Source: DASULK01 sp036381835
GTDB taxonomy: Bacteria; Actinomycetota; Actinomycetes; Mycobacteriales; Micromonosporaceae
Assembly (NCBI GenBank): GCA_036381835.1
Contig: DASVCA010000045.1
Coordinates: forward strand, 1-8,300
DNA: 8,300 nucleotides
Reading direction: 5' to 3'
Positions 1 to 5,628 of this stretch are shown piece after piece. Made by a program: the position numbers and the translations under genes. Below the pieces are notes generated by a model, which saw nothing but the letters and a program-made list of their open reading frames with translations, made no database searches and was not told where the DNA came from. How positions within the stretch are numbered: position 1 is the first letter of the stretch; every line of letters starts with the position of its first letter.

Positions 1-13
1 TTAAGTCGATAGG

Positions 14-130
14 GTTACGGCGGTCATAGCGGAAGGGAAACGCCCGGTCACATTCCGAACCCGGTAGCTAAGCCTTCCAGCGCCGATGGTACTGCACTCG
101 GGAGGGTGTGGGAGAGTAGGACACCGCCGG
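14..130 (+). rRNA. rrf: 5S ribosomal RNA
   Basis: This is the 5S rRNA of the large ribosomal subunit and the last gene of an rRNA operon whose 16S and 23S genes lie to the left. It starts at GTTACGGCGG and ends at ACACCGCCGG, about 117 nt. These two ends pair to form the terminal helix. The conserved internal stretch CATTCCGAACCCGG (loop B/C region) and the late GGGAGAGTAGG block are both visible. Bases 1-13 are the end of the 23S-5S spacer. The exact ends could move by one to three bases. Confidence 0.96.
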
Positions 131-143
131 ACACACATCCCCT

Positions 144-179
144 TTTGTGGGGGGTCGGTAACCACCGACCCCCCACAAA
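144..179. terminator. rRNA operon terminator, symmetrical 16-bp hairpin
   Basis: Bases 144-159 pair perfectly with 164-179 around the tetraloop AACC, giving 16 bp with a G6/C6 core. It begins 13 bases after the 5S gene. The sequence after it (TATTTCC) is only mildly U-rich. Because the stem has T on one flank and A on the other, it could also stop transcripts arriving on the minus strand from the ArsR/AHSA1 operon. Bases 180-243 contain no convincing gene or other hairpin. Confidence 0.85.
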
Positions 180-243
180 TATTTCCAGACATATTCTCGG
201 CTTATCGGCGAGGAATTCACCCCTGAAGGAAGGCCGGAATAGC

Positions 244-720
244 TCAGCGCATGCCGGCCAACACCGCCTCGAGCGCGTCGAAGGACTGTGCGCTGCCCGC
301 CTCCATGCCCATGTTCAAGGCGCCGTCGCGTTCCTCCTTCGACGAGAAGACGGTCGTGGTGGTGAGCAGGGTCTTGCCGTCCCGTTCCTCGAGGATCAAG
401 GTCTCCACCGCGATGTGGCCGGGCATGCCCTCCCACTCGAAGGTCTGCACCACACGCTCCATTGGCACGATCTCTCGGAATTCGCCCCGGAACGCGTGTG
501 TCTCACCGTCCGGCGTGTGCTCGACATACCGGTAGGCGCCGCCCTGGCGGAAGTCCAGCGTGACGTCGAGCGGGTTACCCCGGCCCCACCACCGCTTGAT
601 GTGCTCCGGCTTGCTGATCGCCTCCCAGACGAGGTGGAGCGGGGCGTTGAAGGCTCGCGTCATCCTGATCTCCGTGTCGGAGAGCAGGGTTACCACGAGT
701 CCCTTATCCGTTGTGGTCAT
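244..720 (-). CDS. AHSA1/SRPBCC-domain protein
   Basis: This 158-residue protein has the START/Bet v 1-like (SRPBCC) fold of the AHSA1 family. The signature is near the N-terminus: RAFNAPLHLVWEA (residues 22-34), then PEHIKRWWG (38-46). A Q-G-G-x-Y-R-Y segment (about 59-65) and the final helix from about residue 140 follow. Such proteins form a hydrophobic cavity, and their ligands are usually unknown. No signal peptide or membrane segment is seen, so it is probably cytosolic. The start ATG at 718-720 lies inside the end of the upstream regulator gene (17-base overlap). Its ribosome site GGAGGA is within that gene, so translation is probably coupled. ArsR-AHSA1 pairs are common in actinobacteria, and the regulator probably controls this gene. 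The family call is firm, but the substrate cannot be told from sequence. Confidence 0.93.
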   Translation of the reverse strand: MTTTDKGLVVTLLSDTEIRMTRAFNAPLHLVWEAISKPEHIKRWWGRGNPLDVTLDFRQGGAYRYVEHTPDGETHAFRGEFREIVPMERVVQTFEWEGMPGHIAVETLILEERDGKTLLTTTTVFSSKEERDGALNMGMEAGSAQSFDALEAVLAGMR

Positions 721-1045
721 TAGCGTCCTCCTTCGCTAGTCCTTGCAGGTAAGCGTCCAGCCGGTCCATGCGTTCCTCCCAGTGCCGCCGATATTGCTCG
801 GCCCACTCCGCGACCTCGCGCAGCGGCCCGGCGTCGAGCCGGCACGGTCGCCACTGCGCGTCGCGGCCGCGGATGATCAGCCCCGCCCGCTCCAGCACCT
901 TCAGGTGCTTCGACACGGCCTGCAGACTGATCGGAAAGGGCGCGGCGATCTCGTTGACCGTAGCCTCGCCATCGGCGAGGCGGGCCAGAATCGCCCGCCG
1001 TGTCGGATCGGCCAACGCCGCGAACACCAAGCTGAGCTGATCCAC
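704..1045 (-). CDS. ArsR-family winged-helix transcriptional regulator
   Basis: This 113-residue winged-helix repressor is of the ArsR/SmtB fold. The N-terminal segment LVFAALADPTRRAIL (residues 6-20) is typical of the family. The recognition helix region spans about residues 37-56 (FPISLQAVSKHLKVLERAGL). The wing follows, with R-G-R and W-R-P-C-R-L (about 59-70). The metal site ELCVCDL of classical ArsR/SmtB sensors is missing and there is only one cysteine (C68), so it is probably not a metal sensor. The start is GTG at 1043-1045, preceded by GAAGGA. It is the first gene of a two-gene operon with the AHSA1 protein. A promoter with tandem palindromes lies directly upstream, which suggests autoregulation. 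Confidence 0.94.
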   Translation of the reverse strand: MDQLSLVFAALADPTRRAILARLADGEATVNEIAAPFPISLQAVSKHLKVLERAGLIIRGRDAQWRPCRLDAGPLREVAEWAEQYRRHWEERMDRLDAYLQGLAKEDANDHNG

Positions 1046-1058
1046 TTATTCCTTCTAC

Positions 1059-1090
1059 TCAACCCATAGGTTTATCAACCGGCAGGTTGA
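1059..1090. promoter_or_regulatory. Tandem palindromic operator, probably for the ArsR regulator
   Basis: Two imperfect copies of the same palindrome sit back to back. The right copy (1075-1090) is a perfect TCAACC-N4-GGTTGA. The left copy (1059-1074) is TCAACC-N4-GGTTTA, with one mismatch. Their centres are 16 bp apart. The outermost arms extend to a perfect 9-bp inverted repeat, TACTCAACC (1056-1064) with GGTTGAGTA (1085-1093). The repeats cover the end of the predicted arsR -10 box and the start site, an arrangement expected for autorepression. The repeats are seen directly, but the binding protein is inferred. Confidence 0.72.
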
Positions 1091-1118
1091 GTATCTCTTA
1101 TGGCGTGTGGTTTGTCGA
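1090..1118 (-). promoter_or_regulatory. Promoter of the arsR-AHSA1 operon
   Basis: On the minus strand a -35 box TCGACA (1118-1113, five of six matches to TTGACA) is followed by a 17-base spacer and a -10 box GATACT (1095-1090, four of six matches to TATAAT). The start site would fall near 1083, inside the palindromic operator and about 37 bases before the GTG start. This is a housekeeping-type promoter, unusually clear for this genome. Confidence 0.65.
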
Positions 1119-1174
1119 GCGGTTCCGGTAGCCCACCGGTTGGGAACGTCGGCGCCGTGCCGGGGGCAGGCACG

Positions 1175-1180
1175 TAGACT
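1175..1180 (+). promoter_or_regulatory. Candidate -10 box for the SAM riboswitch/thrC transcript
   Basis: TAGACT fits TANNNT. Transcription would start near 1187, about 14 bases before riboswitch helix P1. No recognisable -35 box lies 16-18 bases upstream (the sequence there is GC-rich), so this is tentative. A perfect inverted repeat, CGTGCC (1156-1161) with GGCACG (1169-1174), lies immediately upstream. Confidence 0.35.
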
Positions 1181-1200
1181 CGGGCGACACAACCGAATAC

Positions 1201-1330
1201 CTCATCCAGAGGGGCTGAGGGATACGGCCCGACGACGCCCCGGCAACCACTCCGTGAGACTCCGATGATGCGCGGCGGAGCAGGTGCCAAGTCCGTCCCC
1301 ACCGCAGGTGCGGCACCGGGGAAAGATGAG
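1201..1330 (+). ncRNA. SAM-I (S-box) riboswitch
   Basis: All core elements of the S-adenosylmethionine aptamer are visible. P1 is CTCATC (1201-1206) with GATGAG (1325-1330). P2 is GGGGC (1211-1215) with GCCCC (1237-1241), then GGG (1219-1221) with CCC (1228-1230), with a kink-turn-like internal loop between. The invariant GGCAACC is at 1242-1248. P3 includes CTCCG (1250-1254) with CGGAG (1276-1280). The conserved GGTGCCAA is at 1283-1290. The P2 loop ACGG (1224-1227) can pair with CCGT (1293-1296), the expected pseudoknot. P4 is CCCC (1297-1300) with GGGG (1318-1321), enclosing CCGC/GCGG. The conserved AAAGATGAG closes it. A P4 hairpin before the 3' strand of P1 favours SAM-I over SAM-IV. It should lower expression of the downstream gene when SAM is abundant. 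Confidence 0.95.
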
Positions 1331-1345
1331 AGGAACTCACCGATG
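1328..1345 (+). promoter_or_regulatory. Ribosome binding site overlapping riboswitch P1, and thrC start
   Basis: The Shine-Dalgarno stretch GAGAGGA (1328-1334) shares its first three bases with the 3' strand of P1 (1325-1330). The start ATG follows at 1343, eight bases after AGGA. An in-frame ATG at 1265 lies inside riboswitch P3 and is not credible as the start. There is no room for a terminator between aptamer and gene, so control is probably at ribosome access. Confidence 0.75.
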
Positions 1346-2632
1346 ACGTCGACACTCGACGCACCCGCTACCGCCATCTGTCCCGCCAGTCCCGCCCGTG
1401 CTCTCGTCTGTCGTGGTTGCGGCGCGGAATACCCGCTCACGGCACAGCACGCCTGTCACCGATGCTTCGGACCCCTCGAGGTCGGCTACGACCCGGCGGC
1501 GTTGCGGCGGGTCACCCGGGCGGAGATCGAATCTGGTCCGCGCAATCTCTGGCGATACGCGGGCCTACTGCCGGCCGGACAGGACCCCGAGAGCCGAGTC
1601 ACCCTGAACCCCGGCTACACCCCCCTGGTCCCGGCCCCGCGACTCGCTGCGGAGTTGGGCATCACCGCTCCGCTTTGGGTCAAGGACGACAGCGCCAACC
1701 CGACGCATTCGTTCAAGGATCGGGTGGTCTCGATCGCGCTCACCGCGGCCCGAAACCTCGGTTTCACCCGGTTCGCCTGCGCGTCGACCGGGAACCTCGC
1801 CAACTCGGTCGCCGCCCACGCGGCCCAGGCCGGCGTACCGTCCATCGTCTTCGTCCCCGGAGACCTCGAACGGGGGAAGGTGGTCACAACGGCGGTCTAC
1901 GGCGGCGACCTGGTCGCGATCGACGGCTCGTACGACGATGTCAACCGCCTGTGCAGTGAGTTGGTGGAGACCGACGAGTTCGCCGACACGGCGTTCGTCA
2001 ACGTGAACGTGCGCCCCTACTACGCGGAGGGTTCGAAGACCCTCGGGTACGAAGTGGTCGAGCAGCTCGGCTGGCGCATCCCGGAGCAGGTGGTCATCCC
2101 GATGGCCAGCGGCGAGCTGCTGACCAAGGTGGACAAGGCGTTCAGCGAACTGGTCGAGATCGGACTGGTCGAGGCGCCGGCGAACGGCTGGCGGGTGTTC
2201 GGTGCTCAGTCCGCGGGCTGTCGACCGATCGTGACCGCGCTACACGCCGGCACCGACACGATCACCCCGGTCAAGCCGACCGGCATCGCCAAGTCGCTGA
2301 ACATCGGCGATCCGGCGGCCGGACCGTACGCCGTGGAGACGGTGCGGCGCAGCGGCGGCTGGATGGACGACGCGAACGACGACGAGATCCGTGACGGGAT
2401 CCGGCTGTTGGCCCGTACCACCGGCATCTTCGCCGAAACCGCCGGCGGGGTGACGGTGGCCGTGCTGGCCAAGCTGGTGGCGAGCGGCAGGCTCGACCCC
2501 GGTGCGGAGACGGTCGTGTTCAACACCGGCGAGGGGCTGAAGACCCTGGACGCCATCGCCGAACTGGTCGGTCCCACCCATCGGATCAGGCCGTCGTTGC
2601 GGCAGGCGCGGGATGCCGGCCTGCTGGGCTGA
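1343..2632 (+). CDS. thrC: Threonine synthase-family PLP enzyme (possibly MetM-type homocysteine synthase)
   Basis: This 429-residue enzyme is a fold-type II PLP enzyme of the threonine synthase family. An N-terminal zinc-ribbon-like part has paired cysteines C23/C26 and C38/C41. The PLP lysine is K125 in HSFKDR. The substrate-binding ASTGNLANS follows at about 147-155. A phosphate-binding-type loop PMASGELLTK is at 253-262, and NTGEGLK is at 394-400. Threonine synthase converts O-phosphohomoserine to threonine. However, this gene is controlled by a SAM riboswitch, the mark of methionine genes. In Streptomyces a threonine synthase homologue, MetM, uses O-phosphohomoserine and the thiocarboxylated carrier MetO to make homocysteine. 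The same role is plausible here, but no metO is adjacent. The family is certain, while the reaction remains open between threonine and homocysteine synthesis. It is probably monocistronic. Confidence 0.93.
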   Translation: MTSTLDAPATAICPASPARALVCRGCGAEYPLTAQHACHRCFGPLEVGYDPAALRRVTRAEIESGPRNLWRYAGLLPAGQDPESRVTLNPGYTPLVPAPRLAAELGITAPLWVKDDSANPTHSFKDRVVSIALTAARNLGFTRFACASTGNLANSVAAHAAQAGVPSIVFVPGDLERGKVVTTAVYGGDLVAIDGSYDDVNRLCSELVETDEFADTAFVNVNVRPYYAEGSKTLGYEVVEQLGWRIPEQVVIPMASGELLTKVDKAFSELVEIGLVEAPANGWRVFGAQSAGCRPIVTALHAGTDTITPVKPTGIAKSLNIGDPAAGPYAVETVRRSGGWMDDANDDEIRDGIRLLARTTGIFAETAGGVTVAVLAKLVASGRLDPGAETVVFNTGEGLKTLDAIAELVGPTHRIRPSLRQARDAGLLG

Positions 2633-2661
2633 CCCCCGGAATTCGGCCGATCATCCGAAGT

Positions 2662-2705
2662 AACCCGGCGTTTTCCACTAGCTGTAAATCCGCCCAAAAC
2701 GGGTT
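2662..2705 (+). terminator. Bulged hairpin after thrC, possible terminator
   Basis: AACCC (2662-2666) pairs with GGGTT (2701-2705), and GTTTT (2670-2674) pairs with AAAAC (2696-2700). A three-base bulge GGC lies between the two helices and the loop is 21 bases. It begins 29 bases after the thrC stop. The large loop and lack of a U tract make termination uncertain. Confidence 0.4.
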
Positions 2706-2739
2706 GTTCGACGGCGTGGAGCAGCCGAGCATGGATGTG

Positions 2740-2813
2740 CGGGAGAACCGAAGCCGTAGCTCTGTTCAGGGCTATCGTCCCAGCGCCGGAGGCGCTGTGC
2801 CTCGGTTCTCCCG
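2740..2813. other. Three-helix structured element (possible regulatory RNA or small palindromic repeat)
   Basis: A perfect 12-bp outer helix joins 2740-2751 and 2802-2813 (arms CGGGAGAACCGA and TCGGTTCTCCCG). It encloses two hairpins. Bases 2757-2764 pair with 2767-2774 (8 bp, one G-U). Bases 2781-2787 (CAGCGCC) pair with 2791-2797 (GGCGCTG) around GGA. The whole forms a three-way junction. It matches no riboswitch or tRNA that I recognise. A reading frame from 2735 runs through it into the downstream GNAT gene, but only about 70% of its third positions are G or C. The gene proper has nearly all, so this stretch is non-coding. A weak TTGTTC (2704-2709) and GAGCAT (2727-2732), 17 bases apart, would start RNA near 2739, right at the helix. 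Confidence 0.5.
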
Positions 2814-2821
2814 ACCACCCT

Positions 2822-2853
2822 GTCGGGCGAAAATGGCTCGCTCGTCGCCCGAC
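2822..2853 (+). other. 9-bp hairpin just upstream of the double GNAT gene
   Basis: GTCGGGCGA (2822-2830) pairs perfectly with TCGCCCGAC (2845-2853) across a 14-base loop. It lies 8 bases after the three-helix element and 19 bases before the GNAT start codon. No U tract follows, so it is not an obvious terminator. It could be an attenuator, an operator or part of a structured leader. Confidence 0.45.
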
Positions 2854-2872
2854 CGGGCGGCACGCTTGGTGC

Positions 2873-3892
2873 ATGGACATCACCGTCACCGCCGTCGACG
2901 TCGCCGACACCGAGGCCACCGAGCAGGCGTACGAGATCGCGGCGGAGTGCGTCGCCGCCGACCTGCCGGACTTCCCGCCGGTATGTCGGCAGCTGTTCCT
3001 GGGACAGTTGCACCGCCCGGACCCGGGGACTGAACGCCGGTACGCCCTCGCCCACCTGGCCGGGCAACCGGTCGGGCTCGCGAAGGTCACGCTGTTCCAA
3101 CTGGACAACACCGACAACGTGGATGCCGAGATCTCGGTGCTACCGCGCTACCGCCGCCGTGGCGTCGGGCGGGCACTGCACGAGTACGTCGTGCGGGTGG
3201 CCCGCGACAACGACCGTAAGCGGCTGTTCGGCATGACCGTCCACGCGCTGGCGGGTGGGCCGCCCCGGGACGAGGCGGGGCGGGCGTTCGCCCGCGCCAT
3301 GGGCGCCACCTGCGCGCTGAGCGACGTTCGCCGCCGCCTTGACCTGGCCGAGCTCGACCGGTCCGGGCTCGATCGGATCCTCGCGGAGTCCCGGCGGCAC
3401 GCCGACGGGTACACGTCGGTGTGCTGGCGGGACGTGACGCCCGAGGAGTACGCCGACGACGTGGCCTATCTGGACAGCCGGTTGCTGCAGGACGCGCCGT
3501 TGGGGGACCTGCAATTGGAACCGGAACGGGTCGACGCGACCCGGTTGCGGGGGACCGAGGCGATGCGGGTCAGCCAGGGCCGCCGCCGCTACCACGCGGG
3601 GATGCGCCACGAGGCCAGCGGGCGCATCGTCGCCTGGACCGTGCTGGAGGTGGGGGCGAGCGCACCCTGGCACGCGTTCCAGCAGATCACCATCGTCGAC
3701 CCCGAGCATCGCGGTCATCGGTTGGGCGCCATCGCCAAGATCGAGAATCTGCGTCACATTCAGCCGCACGAGCCCGAACTGCGGGTGATCGACACCTGGA
3801 ACGCGGCCGGTAACGACCACATGATCGCAATCAACGAGGCGATCGGGTTCCGGCCGGTGGACGGCTGGGAGAACTGGCAGCTCACCCTGTAG
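2873..3892 (+). CDS. GNAT-family N-acetyltransferase with two GNAT domains
   Basis: This 339-residue protein carries two tandem GNAT folds, which use acetyl-CoA or another acyl-CoA to modify an amine or similar group. The first domain (about 1-155) has motif A at residues 91-102 (PRYRRRGVGRAL, the R-x-x-G-x-G/A pyrophosphate loop). The second (about 180-339) has a weaker version, HRGHRLG (279-285), and ends in the typical N-x-A-x-GF segment (NEAIGF, 321-326). Length and layout resemble the actinobacterial double-GNAT group that includes mycothiol synthase-like enzymes, but the substrate cannot be assigned. ATG 2873 is preferred over an in-frame ATG at 2735 because G/C third-position bias starts sharply at 2873. 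No Shine-Dalgarno sequence precedes it, so the mRNA may be leaderless or the start weakly translated. paaN follows after 54 bases, possibly in the same operon. Confidence 0.88.
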   Translation: MDITVTAVDVADTEATEQAYEIAAECVAADLPDFPPVCRQLFLGQLHRPDPGTERRYALAHLAGQPVGLAKVTLFQLDNTDNVDAEISVLPRYRRRGVGRALHEYVVRVARDNDRKRLFGMTVHALAGGPPRDEAGRAFARAMGATCALSDVRRRLDLAELDRSGLDRILAESRRHADGYTSVCWRDVTPEEYADDVAYLDSRLLQDAPLGDLQLEPERVDATRLRGTEAMRVSQGRRRYHAGMRHEASGRIVAWTVLEVGASAPWHAFQQITIVDPEHRGHRLGAIAKIENLRHIQPHEPELRVIDTWNAAGNDHMIAINEAIGFRPVDGWENWQLTL

Positions 3893-3946
3893 GCGAAGCG
3901 GAACCCGGTGATGCCCGAGCTCCGCGGCCTGCGGCATCATTGCGGC

Positions 3947-5620
3947 ATGACGGAGAGCCCGCACCCCTTCTACGCCAAGCACGCCGACACCCTCGCTCGC
4001 GCGCTGACCGCGATCGCCGAGCGCGGTTACTGGTCGGCCTACCCCGAGTCCCCCAGCCCCCGGGTGTACGGAGAGACCGCCGCGGCCGATGGGGAGGCCG
4101 CCTTCCGGTCGTACCTCGGGCAGCAGTTCCCCCTGGAGCAGCCCGCAACCCGTGACTGGGTCGCCACCGAGTCGAGCCCGTTCGGCATCGACCTCGGCGT
4201 GCGCTACCCGCACAGCGACCCGGACGCCCTGATCTCCGCGGCCCGGGCCGCCCTGCCGGCATGGCGGGACGCGGGCCCGCAGACCCGGGTCGGCGTCTGC
4301 CTGGAGATCCTCGCCCGGCTGCACGCACACAGCTTCGAATTGGCCAACGCGGTGCAGTTCACCACCGGGCAGGCGTTCATCATGGCGTTCCAGGCGGGCG
4401 GCCCGCACGCGCTCGACCGGGCGCTGGAGGCGCTGGCGTACGCGTACGCGGAGATGACCCGTCACCCGGGGACGGCCCAGTGGGAGAAGCCGGCCAAGGG
4501 CGAGCCGCTGCGGATGACCAAGACGTTCCACGTGGTGCCGCGCGGTGTGGCGCTGGTGGTCGGCTGCAACACCTTCCCGACCTGGAACTCCTACCCCGGC
4601 CTGTTCGCGTCGCTGGTGACCGGCAACCCGGTCCTGGTCAAGCCGCACCCGCGGTCGGTGCTGCCGCTGGCCATCACCGTTCGCTACGCCCGGGAGGTGC
4701 TGGCCGAGGCCGGTTTCGACCCCAACCTGGTGCTGCTGGCACCCGAGGCGCCCGGTGAGGGGCTGGCCTCGTCGTTGGCGACCCATCCCGAGGTCAAGAT
4801 CATCGACTTCACCGGTTCCACCGAGTACGGCGACTGGCTGGAGGCCAACGCCCGGCAGGCCGTGGTCTACACCGAGAAGGCCGGTGTCAACACGATCGTG
4901 GTCGACTCGACCGCGGACTTCGCGGGCATGTGCCGCAACATCGCCTTCTCGCTGACGCTGTACAGCGGCCAGATGTGCACCACGCCGCAGAACATCCTGG
5001 TCCCGGCGGGCGGAATCGACACCGACCGGGGGCACCTGAGCTTCGACGAGGTCGCCGAGGGCATCGCGGCGGCCGTGGACAAGCTGACCGGGGATGCGGC
5101 CCGCGCGGTCGAGGTGACCGGCGCGATCGTCAACGACGGGGTGCTGGCCCGCCTCGACGAGGCGGCCAAGGCCGGCGACGTCGTGCTGGCCTCGCGCGCG
5201 GTGACGCACCCGGCGTACCCGGACGCGGTGGTTCGTACCCCGCTGATGGTCAAGCTGGGCGCGGACCGGGCCGACGTCTACGGCCGGGAGTGGTTCGGCC
5301 CCATCTCGTTCATCATCGCCACCGACTCGACCGAGCACAGCCTGGAGATCTTCCGAGCCACGGTCGGCCAGCGCGGGGCGTTGACCGCCGCGGTCTACGC
5401 GACCGGCGAGCAGGTGCTCGACGCGATGGAGGAAGCCGCCCTCGAGGTGGGTGTGCACCTGTCGTGCAACCTGACCGGCGGGGTGTTCGTCAACCAGTCG
5501 GCAGCCTTCTCCGACTTCCACGCCACCGGTGCGAACGCGGCGGCGAACGCGGCGTTGACCGACGGCGCCTACGTGTCCAACCGGTTCCGGATCGTCCAGT
5601 CCCGGCGGCACAGCGCCTGA
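3947..5620 (+). CDS. paaN: Phenylacetic acid degradation protein PaaN (aldehyde dehydrogenase family)
   Basis: This 557-residue protein belongs to the aldehyde dehydrogenase superfamily and matches the shorter PaaN type, without the hydratase domain of the fused PaaN/PaaZ form. Recognisable parts are the YWSAYPESPSPRVYGE region (28-43), CNTFPTWNS with the likely oxyanion asparagine N208, the cofactor lysine K232 in VKPHP, FTGS (288-291), the general base E310 in VYTEKAG, the nucleophile C344 in SGQMCTTPQN, and WFGPISF (449-455). The catalytic set looks complete. In phenylacetate catabolism it would oxidise an aldehyde intermediate after ring opening. No paaABCDE or other paa gene is nearby, so its role here may differ. 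ATG 3947 is chosen because homologues start at about this point. GTG 3908 and ATG 3911 are in frame, with a weak GCGGAA upstream. ATG 3947 has no Shine-Dalgarno sequence. Confidence 0.9.
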   Translation: MTESPHPFYAKHADTLARALTAIAERGYWSAYPESPSPRVYGETAAADGEAAFRSYLGQQFPLEQPATRDWVATESSPFGIDLGVRYPHSDPDALISAARAALPAWRDAGPQTRVGVCLEILARLHAHSFELANAVQFTTGQAFIMAFQAGGPHALDRALEALAYAYAEMTRHPGTAQWEKPAKGEPLRMTKTFHVVPRGVALVVGCNTFPTWNSYPGLFASLVTGNPVLVKPHPRSVLPLAITVRYAREVLAEAGFDPNLVLLAPEAPGEGLASSLATHPEVKIIDFTGSTEYGDWLEANARQAVVYTEKAGVNTIVVDSTADFAGMCRNIAFSLTLYSGQMCTTPQNILVPAGGIDTDRGHLSFDEVAEGIAAAVDKLTGDAARAVEVTGAIVNDGVLARLDEAAKAGDVVLASRAVTHPAYPDAVVRTPLMVKLGADRADVYGREWFGPISFIIATDSTEHSLEIFRATVGQRGALTAAVYATGEQVLDAMEEAALEVGVHLSCNLTGGVFVNQSAAFSDFHATGANAAANAALTDGAYVSNRFRIVQSRRHSA

Positions 5621-5628
5621 TCGACGAC

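Noticed and set aside
106..723. A plus-strand frame across the 5S gene end and the AHSA1 gene
   Set aside because: It begins in the 5S rRNA, crosses the terminator hairpin, and is antisense to the AHSA1 gene.
1265..1342. A 26-codon N-terminal extension of the thrC product
   Set aside because: It lies inside conserved riboswitch elements P3, P4 and P1, while ATG 1343 has a proper ribosome site.
2740..2813. A tRNA on either strand in the cloverleaf-like element
   Set aside because: The outer helix is 12 bp, there are only two inner hairpins, and there is no T-arm GGTTCGANNCC or plausible anticodon arm.
2735..2872. A 46-codon N-terminal extension of the double GNAT protein
   Set aside because: About 70% of its third positions are G or C, against nearly all in the first codons after 2873. 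It is also occupied by perfect inverted repeats.
2633..2872. A metO-like sulfur carrier gene after the thrC homologue
   Set aside because: There is no open frame of suitable size with good codon bias and a Gly-Gly end on either strand here.
3140..5611. An 823-codon open frame on the minus strand opposite the GNAT and paaN genes
   Set aside because: It is antisense to two genes with clear domains and catalytic motifs, is rich in R, G, V and H, and shows no domain. Long empty antisense frames are expected in high-GC DNA.
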